A stretch of 64,000 nt of DNA, taken from positions 14,646,001 to 14,710,000 of the forward strand of contig JAEMBT020000005.1 of assembly GCA_018873245.2 (NCBI GenBank), read 5' to 3'. Under the pieces are notes generated by a model, which saw nothing but the letters and a program-made list of their open reading frames with translations, ran no database searches and had not been told where the DNA came from. Source of the DNA: Archegozetes longisetosus. Its lineage: Eukaryota; Arthropoda; Arachnida; Sarcoptiformes; Trhypochthoniidae. Each line of letters starts with the position of its first letter. Position 1 is the first letter of the stretch. Shown piece after piece: positions 36,034-47,817 of this stretch. The position numbers and the translations under genes were made by a program.

Positions 36034-38180
36034 ATGCCCGGATATGAAACTGAAAGATTTGTCAACTTATCTCAAACTGAAAAATCAGAATTGACTTGTA
36101 GTATATGTCAAGACATATTTCGATGTCCTGTTGTTGCCAACTGTTGTCTGCAGACATTCTGCGAAGACTGCATCAATGATTGGCTCAAAACTAATAAGTC
36201 TTGTCCTTACGATAGGAAAGAGTTGAATGCGAATGAGTTGACACGTCCACCCAGGTATCAAAAATTTTGACTAATCTCTCATTACTGCTGATTACTAGTA
36301 AAATATCATATATTTCATTGAAATATGATTTTTAAATTTTTTTACTATTCAGAGCGATGATGAATATGTTGGGAAAACTGAAGATAAGGTGTGATTATCG
36401 AGAGAAAGGCTGTAAAGAAGTCTTAACGTTAGAAAATTTGACACAACATTTGCTTTCGTGCCGTTATAATGTTGAAAAAACAAAGAAATGTAAAAAATGT
36501 TTTTGTGATATCAAGTCTAATCATGATTGTGTTAAAACTCTGCTGGAATTGAACAAAAAAGCTAATGAAGAAATTGAGGCCTTGAAGAAGAAATGCGAGT
36601 CAACCTCTGCTAGACTAGAAAGTAGTAATCGATTTATTTCTGCCGAAAGAGAATCTTCACTGTTAGCAGAACTGAGGCAATTGAAGTTAGAGAAAGACAA
36701 CTTTTTGAAAACCATACAAGAGTTGTCTAACACTTCAGATCTGAAAAGTTCAATCGCTTCAACTTCAGCGGTATGTCATTCAAGATATGCTTTTTAACAA
36801 ATAAGATAAATGACCTTAACTCAAAATACTTATTGATTGATAGACGCAAAGTCAAAAGTTATTCAGAGCTGGTCCCAGAACTACGTTTACTTCTTCTTCT
36901 GAGGTATAGCTAAAATTCAAATATTTATACATGTATATATATAGTTAAGTAAATATATATACACTTAACTATAAAATACTTGAATACAGTACCAATTGTT
37001 GGAATTGGACTGAATTATCGTCCACAGAATCAGAACAAAGACTCGATTTCGGGGTAACACTAATATTATTGCAGATCGCGCATATATAAGCCTTTAGTGA
37101 ACCTAACTTCAGCTCAAACCATTTCAACAGAAGCATCAACCCTGTAGCACCGATTCAAGTGCGCGAAGTAATAATATAAGTGTGAATTTAATACAAACCA
37201 TAATTTACGAATATAATCATTGTTAATTGATTAAAAAGTTCTATACTTTTGACTAAAAGATTTCAGAGCAAGAAGTGTTCAACGAAGCGCGAAAACATTT
37301 ACTAAATCCCAATATAATCCAAAACGAAACGAAAAAGGAGGTGACAAATAAAGTTGTTTCTATTGTTAGAGAAGAAATTCGCGAATACAACAGTATGTTT
37401 ATTGTTTGTAAGAACACTGTTGAGAAATTGAATCAAGAGTTCGGTAATCGATGGCATTGTATCGCAAGTCACAGCAATTGGTCAAATAATTTCTTTTCGT
37501 ATGAGTCTGGATATTTAATCAAATTGAAGTTTGGAAAGTTATTGTTTGAAATTTATAAAACACAGTTTGTATGTAAAATCATATTAACTTGTTTTTGAAA
37601 GTCTCACTTCAAACAGTAATCAGAAGTGTGTTAGCTCTATTCTTCGCTTTGGAACTATACTGTCGTATCTCCTCTGATTGAAATAAAATTTCAGATACGA
37701 CAGTATAGTTCCAATGCGATGCATTGTTGCCGATTACTCGATCGTTCTTCCCAAACAAAGAGTTGATTGGCAACAATAAAACTTCGAGTTAACTCATTAT
37801 GGACAACTGATTCTGACTTTTGCTGACATTGAAAACAAATTTGTAATCTTTATTTTATTCTTAAGCTAAATATACAACTGTTGCGACAACGTTTCCGTGA
37901 AGGAAAAATTAAGCGTGAAATAACAATATTGAGGTCGGATATGAGGGAAACTATGATTTCAGACTTGAAACGCATAACATTTTCAGCTATTGAAAAGTCT
38001 GACACTTTGACTGATATCTCTTCCGACATTAAGAACCAAATGGAAAGCAAGTATGGCGGTCACTGGCAGTGTTTCATATTTAGCTATTTTGGCAATTTTG
38101 GTATTCATCACAGCATTGGAAAGTATATCAGCTTTGAATTGGCAGAACTAACTATCACTGTCTTTCAAGCAACTGCCTAA
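36034..38180 (+). CDS. RING / TRAF-type zinc finger / coiled-coil protein with two dynein-light-chain-like domains
   Basis: Five exons (36034-36254, 36353-36770, 36844-36903, 37269-37568, 37866-38180) give 437 aa with consistent phases. A RING like that of NRDP1/RNF41 lies at 22-60 (CSIC...CLQTFCEDC...CPYD). The usual His ligand is Gln40, and the last ligand is Asp60 as in NRDP1. TRAF-type finger ligands are C87, C94, H106, C110, then CKKCFC...HDC at 120-133. A charged coiled coil follows (about 134-200). Exon 4 has WHCI at 295 and an LC8-like C-terminal half (SYESGYLIKLKFGKLLFEIY). Exon 5 repeats the fold with HWQCF at 400 (GKYISFELAELTITVF). The front suggests an E3 ubiquitin ligase; the tail suggests dimerisation or peptide binding, as in LC8. 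I know no described protein with this architecture. The exon 3/4 junction is the least certain. Confidence 0.8.
37649..37714. repeat. Perfect 22-bp hairpin in intron 4 of the RING-LC8 gene
   Basis: GGAACTATACTGTCGTATCT (37651-37670) and its exact complement (37693-37712), extended by TT/AA, surround a 22-base loop. It lies in the intron between the two LC8-like exons. It could be a tiny fold-back element or an RNA structure affecting splicing. Confidence 0.6.
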
Positions 38181-38536
38181 CTGTTCTACTCTTATATTTA
38201 TACTTGTACACCTCAGTCTTGTTTCAAAGCGAATATAGAAAATTCATGTTAATATTGATTTGAAGTTCAATTTTGGAAAATACAGTAATTGCATTAATCT
38301 ATTTCTGGTTATAAAGTAATAGACTGAAAATATAGAAAGTTTCGAAATACTTCAGTTGAAATAACATAAATTTACGACTTGGAAAATTGCTTTTTGGGAA
38401 TGAATTCCATTTTTGTCGAACCTTTATTTTATAATTTAATTGAAAGTTTAACTTTTTTTAAAATATCAAAATTAAATCACTTGACTAGTTTCGACCGGTT
38501 TAACAAACAAAATATTGAAATAATTAAATGAAAGAA

Positions 38537-39051
38537 TTGGGGTTTGCTATAGATTAGGCCCGGTCTCAGATCAACTTGAAAAGACACTGTTTCACTTGTT
38601 TTACGAATATGAGGGTCTCGACCACCAGAAGTGAATAGATCACAAGCTATGGAGTTATGAATGGCAATTTAATGGTGGGAGTTTATGAGAGAAAAAATAT
38701 TTTTCAATAGAGTTCTATAGCAGAAAATGATTATATCCAATTTTAAAGTCAATTGCAGTCAAATTAGGCCCAGTTAAGTGATGATAGATTAGGTTAAGTT
38801 AGGTTGACCAGAATTGACTTTAAAATTGGATTTATAATCATTTGTTGCCATAAAACTCCATTGAAAAAAACAATTTTTTTCTCTCGTAAACTCCCATTAT
38901 AAAATTGTTATTCATAACCCAATAATTTGTCAACTATTCACTTCCGGTAGTCGAGACTCTCATATTCGTGTTCAGCGCCTTCGAAACAAGTGCAATAGAG
39001 TTTTTTTTCAAGTTGATCTGAGATTGGACCTAATCTATAGTATACCCAAAA
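38537..39051. mobile_element. ~510-bp fold-back element with long inverted arms
   Basis: The left arm (38537-38765) and right arm (about 38800-39051) are inverted copies at roughly 80 percent identity by eye. Both outer ends contain CTATAGATTAGG, and both arms carry TCTCAGATCAACTTGAAAA-type sequence. TTAGG-like motifs sit at the centre. It lies between the RING-LC8 gene and its broken paralogue. Non-coding. Confidence 0.65.
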
Positions 39052-39236
39052 ATTGAACTGAACGAGTGTTTAGGTTGAGATTTATCTGAAAACTGATTAT
39101 CCGAGTAATTACCTGCAATAAGATAGTAAAAATAAGTACTTGGAAAATACTTGGACTAAATACTGAAGCGTCGTATTAGATCTTCCAGAGAATGTAACTT
39201 CTTGAATCCTATTTTGAAGCAATACCTGGCTATCAG

Positions 39237-39415
39237 TTGAATAGATTTGTTGGTTTGTCACAAGCAGAGAAACGAGAACTAACTTGCGATATACGTCAAG
39301 ACGTATTCGGATGTCTGGCAGTTACTGATTGTTATTTGCAGACGTTCTGCAAAAACTGTATCATAGAATGGGCTGAGGCAAATCAGACGTGTCCTTTCGA
39401 TAGAGAAGTATCGTG
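39237..39415 (+). pseudogene. Broken paralogue of the RING-LC8 gene: RING exon
   Basis: NRFVGLSQAEKRELTC aligns with ERFVNLSQTEKSELTC of the gene at 36034. The RING continues as CYLQTFCKNC...CPFD. It lacks an in-frame ATG at the matching place, one RING cysteine is Arg (CDIRQD for CSICQD), and the exon runs into an inverted-repeat element at 39411. Like the intact gene, it has Gln where RINGs normally have His. Confidence 0.8.
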
Positions 39416-39652
39416 CATTGGAATAAAAATGTCCATAACAAAGGTACTGGCTTTACTGCAAATAACAAATTTTAAAGTTTGATGCAAAGCAGGAAACACT
39501 TTGGAACTTCATAAACTAAACTATTATTCATAACTTTATTGATAGCAATAATACAAAACACTTATTACCTTCCTGCTTTGCATCAAACTTTAAAGTATTA
39601 TTTACTGTAAAGCCAACACCTATACTATGGACATTTTTATTCCAATGCACTA
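39411..39652. mobile_element. ~240-bp inverted-repeat element truncating the paralogous RING exon
   Basis: The arm at 39413-39495 (GTGCATTGGAATAAAAATG outward) is mirrored at 39573-39650. The spacer is under 80 bp. Its left end abuts the RING exon relic, so it probably contributed to breaking the gene. Confidence 0.65.
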
Positions 39653-39906
39653 TACTATTTGGAAGTCAGTTATCTCGACCTATTGGTATACTTTTAAATT
39701 AATATATTTGGTGGTTGAGAAAATTTAGCCTGAACGTGTTATGAGAAGACTGTTGACCAATGTGTTGGCACGATTTTCAATAGAATGCCACAACAGACAG
39801 TTTGGTTGTACCGTCAACAGATAAAAGTTGTGTATTTGTCATCACTAAAAGGCGCAGAAGAGTTGATAAACCTAAGGGCTCAACAACTCATTCAGATCTA
39901 TATTAG

Positions 39907-40472
39907 GATTATATGCCGCTTACGCGAAAGTCGTTTAAGCGAAAGCCATTTGCGCGAAAGCCACTTAAGAGAAAAGTCATTTGAGCGAAAGTCTTTTGCG
40001 CAAAAGCTTTTAAGCGAAATTTATTACTTATAACTTTGCTAAATCATTTTTATAAAGAGGCTATGAAGTACCTTTTAAATCAATCTTAATTTCAAGGCAT
40101 TCTTTGGTACAATATATAGAGATCAAAAATAACTTAAATAAGAAACATTTATCATTTAATAATATTCATAATGTAATACAAAACAATCAAGTACGAAGAA
40201 ATAGAATGTAATTTGTGATTCAATTAAATATTACATCTGAAGTAGCATCTAAAAATTCAAGAATAGTAGATCTGCTATTTGAATAAGGACTATTCTCTCA
40301 ATTTTCTAGTTAATTATGGCTCTAAATAAGAAAATATAAACAGGTATTAGAATCATTGTAAATAAAATGTTTTTCGCTGAAATGGCTTTCGCTTAAATAT
40401 AATTTCGCTTAAGTAGCTTTCGCTCAACTGCTTTCGCGCAAGTGGGTTTCGCTCAAGTGGTAAGACACCCTG
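39907..40472. mobile_element. Inverted-repeat element with arms made of short tandem repeats
   Basis: The left arm (about 39907-40020) is a row of GCGAAAGCCATTTGC-like 14-15-bp units. The right arm (about 40372-40472) has the same units inverted (GCTTTCGCTCAACTGC). The interior is AT-rich and non-coding. Exact ends and target duplication could not be fixed. Confidence 0.6.
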
Positions 40473-41520
40473 TATTAGGTTTAGTGATATTAATCAATAA
40501 ATGAATAATCAAAAACTGGTTTGGAACTTTGATATAGACTTTGACTCATCTTTGTATTACGTTAGTTGAGTCAATGCCACATCGGTTACAAGAAGTGACA
40601 GCTCGAGAGGGCGGTCCAACTCATCATTAAAATTATCTAGATTGAATCACAGTTGACTGTTGAGCTATTTTGATTGAAATAGTTTGATATCTTTTATCAG
40701 TAACTTTCATTCTATGACTTATTGTTTTTCTTATGAATATCAAATAAACTGACTTCAGCTATGAATAACATTATTTCTCATATATTTTTTTAATTACTGA
40801 GTAATGCCATAATTTGACTCTATAAACTTATAGTTTCAATTTCTGTCTCGTCCCTCTTATCTTGCCCAAACGCATCAGAGATTAATCCGGGATCTGGGCA
40901 TGACTTTTATCGACCGACTGTACAATTACTAGAATTAATAACAGAGAGTTGATGGTAGTGCAGCCTTTCCTGTAGAACACATCTCGTTAGTCGACTGTAC
41001 ATCAAATTGAGTCAATTAAAAAAAGGCCAAAATTGATTGATAAAAATTGATTTTATAGGTGATCAGGTTTTAAGTTACTAAAAAACCTTACTCACTATAC
41101 GGTAGTTGACATACGATTTTAAGATTAAGAGATACAGGGAAAAGTAGTTCTAGAGAAATCATTACAAATAGCGAAAATTACATAATTAGAGAAAATACTT
41201 TAGCTATAGCTAAAAAAAGCTATAAAAACTTTTATTAAATTCCAGTAATTGACTATCTTTAAACTTTTGTCTACAATTAAATTTACTATTATTACACGAT
41301 TTAATTGAATTAAATTGCATTTTCGTTTTGTTTTTGTATATTATTTTGAAAAGTTAACTTTTATAAACATTAACTCTGTTCTGAACTTTAATAAACTTTA
41401 ATAATTTAGGGAAAATACACATTAGTTATTTGCTATCATTTCAACTACCGAATACGTGAAAGTATATATTTGAAACTCTAGGCTGATTAATTCTAGTAAT
41501 TGTAATCAAATTGTACTATT
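40473..41520. other. Intergenic stretch within the broken paralogue locus
   Basis: No exon is recognisable between the paralogue's RING exon and its zinc-finger exon. An eroded intron plus insertions would explain this. Confidence 0.35.
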
Positions 41521-41840
41521 GCAAAACTTGCAAAATCATCTAATGATTTGCCAATTGAAAACAAACAAGATCAGCAAATGTAATAAATGTTACAGTGATC
41601 TCAGTGAGCAGATGTAGATCTCAATCATTACCGTATTGAAAGTCTACTAAAAGTTGTCAATCAATTAACAGAACAAAATATAGCTTTGAGAAAAAATCAT
41701 ATAAAAGAGAAAACAATTTCACTTCGAACTATCGACAACATGACCACAAATAGTAAGACTTGTAAAATTAAGGTAAAGCAATTTGAGGCACAAAATCTTT
41801 CAAATATTAAAGCAATTTTAGATCTTTTAATATATTGACA
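41521..41840 (+). pseudogene. Broken paralogue of the RING-LC8 gene: zinc-finger/coiled-coil exon
   Basis: QNLQNHLMICQLKTNK then ISKCNKCYSDLSEQM aligns with ENLTQHLLSC...KKCKKCFCDIKSN of exon 2 at 36353-36770. After a stop and a frame change, the coiled-coil part continues (SLLKVVNQLTEQNIALRKNH). It is in the same order and on the same strand as the RING relic at 39237, so both pieces probably come from one duplicated gene later split by insertions. No LC8-like exon was found downstream. Confidence 0.65.
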
Positions 41841-43649
41841 GTGAGAAAATAATCATATGATAGTCTAATGAACAAAATTGTGTTTCCCTGTAGATTGTAT
41901 ACCAAAAATGATTGAAATGAACTTTTTCTATTGATTTTGTTGTACCCATTGCTATTCTCATAGGCTTATTGGCTTATGAATGAAAATTTGTATTTTAAAG
42001 TAATGTTTGGGGCATGTTTTTTGTTTTTGTTTACAAAGAACGATGAAAATAAGTCTATGGGATTCTGGTTATCCATACACCCGGGATCTCATGATATATT
42101 TTAATAGAGGTCATCATCTTGATCAAAATTGTCAATGGCCCACCTCTGTATAACTTATAGTTTATCCGCTAAGATGTCCTTAAAGTAAACGTTTAATAAA
42201 ATGAATCTTCGATTTTCTCTAGTGATATTATAGATATCGAAAAACAGGTTTCATAATTGTAATCAGCGTTAAGTTCTACATCGAAATCATATACCATATA
42301 ATAAAAAATCTTAAAGTGGAAAAATTCGATATAAAATATTTAAAGTCGAATATATCGAAAAGTATTCGACATAAAAAATTTGATTTCATATTCGGAATCA
42401 GCGTTAAAAAATACATATAGATCAGTTGAAAAGTCAATTTATAAAATAATGAATTTCATCCTGCTATCCATACGGGGGATGGAGCTGAAAAATCTGCTCT
42501 TATGAAATCACGGCTCAACCAAGCGAACCCACTAGCGTCACTTGTCGCCGCCACTTTAGGGGTGTTGAGTGGGGGCGGAGGGTGAATCCCCACCTATGCA
42601 TCAATGTATCAATAATAACAAATAATTATATCTTATATTATATAGTTGATAGCCAGGGTTTGTCAAACTTCTTTATGAATTTTCATCAATACCTTATTGT
42701 TAAAGATACTTGGATTGCAAAATCTACAAAAGAATGGTATGAATGGTCTAACATATAACTTGCAATCAATAAGACTGAACCAATCAATAAAAATTCAAAA
42801 ATAACAATAAAGCCAGATCTTATAAGCAATCCTGCCAATAAATATTCAAATCAAGTTATGTATTTTATTACTACTAAATTAAATAAATTTCTTAATCAAT
42901 GCTGATGTTAATTATTGAAAATGGTTAGACAAACTTTTAGTTTTTCTATACAAACCAAAACAACTGATTCACGTTTTTTAGTTAGAAATTGGGCATTCTC
43001 ATCAGATGTCATCTACATATAATGGTGATCTACACTTAGAACTTGTCTCAATGTAAGTCATAGGCAAATTTAATACTTAAATTTTGATACTCAATAAAAC
43101 TTATGAAGAGTGCTTTTGTAATTTACGCGCGTGAAACAGTATAAATACTCTTGTAAATTGAAAAATGTACCTCAATTTGATAACTTCACTGGCTGCTTAT
43201 AATCATGAGAGCCTTAGGCCTATATGCAATTATCGCCAGGATCTCTTTCTCTTATTTGCGATATCCGAACTGTATTTCTTAAATTTTTTACACTATAAGA
43301 TTGTTTTAATTAGTTTTTATTTGTGGATCACACCTCAGGGTTATAAGTGGTGTGTAGATCACATCCCATTAGAATGCCGAAAATTGCAATCTTGTCTTTT
43401 CTTATTATAGTGAATTCTCGTATTTGCAGAGTATAAGTTATTTTTTTTTAAAAATAAGTTATTTAACATTAATAAAAGTTATTTGTGTAACAAACATATG
43501 ATACAAATTGAAATCATGACTGATAAATAGTAACTGAATCATAGGACATTTTAAAAGTAAATAACAATGAAATCTCAAACCGATTAGCCACTTATTTGGA
43601 ATAAAATAAAGAAAATTGACCCAAGCATAAAAGTTGGTCCAGCAAATAA
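41841..43649. other. Intergenic stretch with a GC-rich patch
   Basis: No supported gene. At about 42510-42590 there is an unusually GC-rich patch (GTCGCCGCCAC, GAGTGGGGGCGGAGGG) in otherwise very AT-rich sequence. It may be the end of an unidentified element. Confidence 0.35.
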
Positions 43650-45586
43650 TCACTGTATTAGACAACCGCTTTGGTTGTTAGGATCGCTTTCACTTGTTTT
43701 TATGGGCTTTTCTTGAACAGGCGGTAAAGCGGGCTCAGCCGCGGTCGCGGCTTTCTGTCAAATTGAAAATATGATTACAGTGAGTTATAAAAATAATACA
43801 AATTAGTTATTTTCAAAGCTATTCTTACTGAGTTAGCTGCATCCTTTGGATTAATATTCTTTGACAAATCAAAGGCCGAATAAGCAATTGGTGTCCATAA
43901 TTCACTAATTGGTGGTACTATGAATTCTTCGGGTGTCACTAAACCATGGGTTGCCTTTAGTTCGAGAATTGGACAATCTTTGGCCACTTTTTGGTGAAAA
44001 CTATAAAAATAGAGGACTCAAATCAATTTATTTAAACTTTAGGAAAATTAACATTTTTGCGTACATAAATCCGTTTTCTCGAACACATTTATCTTTAATT
44101 CTTGTGACGAGTGGACGTAATTTCCTGAAGAATAAGTGCTGATCTATTTTAGCACTCGTTCCGACAGATTTCATTTTACTGTAATCTTTGCATAACTTGA
44201 CTGAAATTTCGTAGAATTTTTCACTTTCTTCAAGTGCGCGTATGGCTTCTCCACATTTTTCTTGTTCTAATAAACTGTCGCCTAAGTAGCAGTAGGCCTG
44301 AAAATATTACGATTCAATGAATAAACTTCATTTAAATAACAATTTCTATTTCCAGATTCAAGTCTTATAGATTTGCATCAATTGAAATGACAATAAGAAT
44401 GAGGAAAATAATAAAAAATTAAACGAATGAATCAATTTTTCATAAAATAAGCTTCAAATAAATGAATAATTCAGTCGACTTAATATCGAACTTACATATG
44501 ATTCGTAAAAGGCAGATTTAAGCTGAAAGTAAGTCATCCATTTGCCAAACTTAGTTTGATCTAAAGCCTTGATAGCACTGGCGGCCGATAAGAAGAGTTT
44601 AGATGTTTCGTTAGCCAAGGCTGAAATCAATGTTGAGCTATGTTTGAGTTCAATAGCTCTGGCAATTGTCACTTCTTGCGCCTCTGCCTGACATTGTTGT
44701 ATATATGCACTCATCACACGAGGATCTAAGTCAGAGCCTGGCTCTGGTTTGTTGTCAAGAAGACGATCACACCTGATGTGATACCAGAAAAGTTTTAATT
44801 AAATCATTTGAAATACCTTAAAAGCTAAATCGATTGGTTCAGATAAATCACATTAATTTGACCTCCCATTGAAAAAACTGACATATTCACAACTAATTTG
44901 ATGAAAAAATCATTTTATGTCAAACAATTAGAAACTACTGGTTTAGAAAATACAATTCAATTTTGATGGCAAAAATTCAAAATTAAGATAAATAGAAGGC
45001 GTACCAATCCTTTTGCAAAACAGTCATCACTCCGGCAGCCTTTCGAAGACATTTATGAACTTGTTTTGCCTCATCCATAGATATGTCTTGTTTTGAGGCC
45101 AACTGAGACGAATGTTTCATTAGCCAAATGGCGTATTCATAACAAATTGATATTAATTCGAATACAGAGTCCTGTTGTACAGTAGGAGTCGATCCTATTA
45201 TCGTATAATCAAATCAATCAAATTATTAGTTTAAAACAAATTCATTTATCAATGAGAATATTCGAATGCAAACACAGACCCAAAACAGTGTTGGTCCACT
45301 TAAACCTGATGTAATGTCTTAATTTCGAACTATAATTAGGTCCATGTGTTTGATCCATTTCATGACTATAAGTAAAGCCTTGCAGTAAAGACAAGTAGGC
45401 CATCAGTTGTTTATCGACGATAGTTTCATCACTTGACGGATCGGACATTAGTTCAATAAGTTTTGAACGCAATTGTTTTAACTGTTCGCATATTTCAATG
45501 GCTTGTCTTTGCGCTGAAATCATCGATAGATTGAATGACTGACTTGTAGTCGATTTTAATGGATTTCTGTGAAACCAATGAGACAT
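43650..45586 (-). CDS. BROX: BROX, BRO1-domain protein with C-terminal CAAX box
   Basis: Six exons (45280-45586, 45005-45194, 44496-44772, 44065-44297, 43829-44000, 43650-43754) give 427 aa; human BROX is 411. It starts MSHWFHRNPLK and keeps SLLQGF, QDSVFELIS, IQQCQAEAQEVTIARAIELK, CGEAIRALEESEKFY, HLFFRKL, CVRENGF and ELKATHGLV, all matching vertebrate BROX. The BRO1 domain fills most of the protein and in relatives binds the ESCRT-III subunit CHMP4. BROX acts at the nuclear envelope and membranes. The chain ends SGCLIQ, a CAAX box. Human BROX also ends in a CAAX box (CYIS) and is farnesylated. The Pro/Lys-rich segment before the box matches the human layout. No defects are visible. Confidence 0.95.
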
Positions 45587-46297
45587 ATTGCGCCTTATTA
45601 TTACAGATTTAATTCAATATTCAATTTAACACTTTAATTACGATAGCTATTAAGATTAAATAAGACTCATCAATATACGTATGACTAATCGTAATGACAA
45701 ATCAATTGTTTAGGTCACACATAAGATATTTAGTACTTTTATAAACTAGTTTTAGTTATAAATGCAGTCTATAGTTAGTTTTAAAAGTTATAAATCCAAA
45801 GGTCATTACAACAGTTTGTTTAGTTTTGATAAGAAAAATAATCTAAACGATATTTGAAAAGATAAACCAGATCAATGTTTCAAAATGAAATATTTCATTT
45901 TATCAAGTAGCTCACAATAATTTTGATTTAATTCTGGATTTCTACTCAATTATTATTGTTTGTTCATAAATTTGGAGTGACTTATTTGTAGAATGTGTAA
46001 ACATTTAGTAAATAGATGGAACAGTAACTCGATCAATGCGCATTCATATGGGATAACTCAGTCAACCGTACTGGCCGAACATAAAGTATGCCTTTTTATC
46101 CTGTAAACTGCCATAAAGCAGTTAAAGCTTTCAATATTGCAATACTTTAATCAGATGTTGAATAAATGTCTTATCTGTTGAAAATTTGACACTTTCAAAC
46201 AAACTCTTAATAATCAAGTTGAATGTCATACAATTAGTGTTTAAATATAGCAATCATTACTTTATAGCATGCTGAAAATGTTGTCCATTGTATTGTA
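45587..46297. other. Upstream region of BROX
   Basis: AT-rich, no exon visible; expected to hold the BROX promoter on the minus strand. Confidence 0.4.
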
Positions 46298-46305
46298 TTC
46301 TAAAC

Positions 46306-46549
46306 TAGAGCTCGAACATGTAAACCCCAAACCCGTTGGAGATTCGTAAAAAACCCAAACCCGTACAGTTGCATTTTAAAAATTTTCCTTCAAAAATACC
46401 TACACATGAATTGAACGTTTTAATTTCCAAGAGAAATCTGCAACTTCCTAATGTAAGGGTTTTTGGAGGAACGATTTTAAAATGTAACTGTACGGATTTG
46501 GGCTTTTACGAATCTCCAACTGGTTTAGGGTTTACATGTTCGAGCTCTA
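46306..46549. mobile_element. 244-bp fold-back MITE with 8-bp target duplication
   Basis: The arms start TAGAGCTCGAACATGTAAAC and are inverted over about 85 bp each. The flanks TTCTAAAC (46298-46305) and CTCTAAAC (46550-46557) match at 7 of 8 positions. TAG-type ends plus an 8-bp duplication suggest the hAT superfamily. Non-coding. Confidence 0.75.
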
Positions 46550-46557
46550 CTCTAAAC

Positions 46558-47817
46558 AAACTTTAACTTCATTAATGATATTGTCTGAAACCCTTAATAG
46601 CGTTTGAGGAGTGATTTTGTTGGTCACAACTACAGCTAGTTAATAAAAAAGTTTTATAAACAAAGACTACCTATTATTGTAAAGACCATTTGTGATACTA
46701 GAAGTATTGTTAAGCAAACATGATGATTGCGGAACAGTTTGTTGTTAGACTTATTTGAAACTATTCATAGGTCTGATCGAAGTGAAATATTAAAGAAAAA
46801 TTGCACTCAATATACTGATTTAGAGGACACAAAGACACTGTATTGTAATTGTGGTGAACAGAGTAGCTAAAGAGTTGAATAATTTCAGTAATTATTACTG
46901 TGTTTAGAGCTAACATTTTATCTTGAATAGTTTGGTTTTTGCGTAGTTCTCGATGGCGTCCTTTCAAACTAATACAGAGATTGAAGCAACTTAATAAGTG
47001 TGCTGTTGCCGGTTGGGTCATCATTTGAAGTGTAGAAGGTAGCATGTACAAGTGCGCATAAAGGCCTCAAATTAAATGCTGTGATTTATTGCGGCAGACA
47101 CAAACCAAAATTACAATATCTGTCAATTGTTTATCAAACGTTCTGACAGTATTTACGTTTAACAATAAGCAATGGATTCATGTGTCAAATCAATAGAGTT
47201 TCAGAGTTTTTTGTCATATTATCTTCAGTTCGGGCATAAACTTTCAAGAGTACCTGATGGGCTACGGCTGTCAGATATGCTAAATCAAAACATTTAGATG
47301 ATTAGATTTAAAAAATGATTAAAGAAGATGTTTTCAAATCAAATAAAAATTATATTCAGGTACTTGTTTGATAAAATGTATTGTGTTTGGCGTAGAGTCG
47401 CAAAACAAAATCAAAAGTTTAGAGCAGTTGTGGAACACGAAAACAATGTGACCAAAGGCTATATGAGTCTGTAATCAATAGAAAAATCAAATTAAACTTA
47501 CCTTCAAATGTGAAACGAATTGGACTTGAGTCACGCTAACGAATATAAAATAGATTTAGAATAGAGAATTGAATCAGATTAAATGTGTTTTAGAGTCGCA
47601 CCGATCAAACGTGTAGTTTATGTCAAATATTTAAAGAGCACTACAGATAAAAAATTGGCATTTTCTCAAAAATACTTTTGATATTGGGGTATGGACTATG
47701 CAAAATGGTGTAGGAAAGTACAAGACTGAAATTTTGAAAAATGGATCTGCCGTCGCGCCGAACTTCGATTTAATTGAAATTTGAATCGAACGTTAATCTG
47801 AGTCTAAAAATACTTTT
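46558..47817. other. Intergenic stretch
   Basis: No supported gene. The 96-codon minus-strand open stretch at 46761-47051 is the longest here and matches no family I know, so I leave it unannotated. Confidence 0.35.

Noticed and set aside
46761-47051. 96-codon minus-strand open frame
   Set aside because: No recognisable motif, no splice partners, no sign of coding conservation that I can see.
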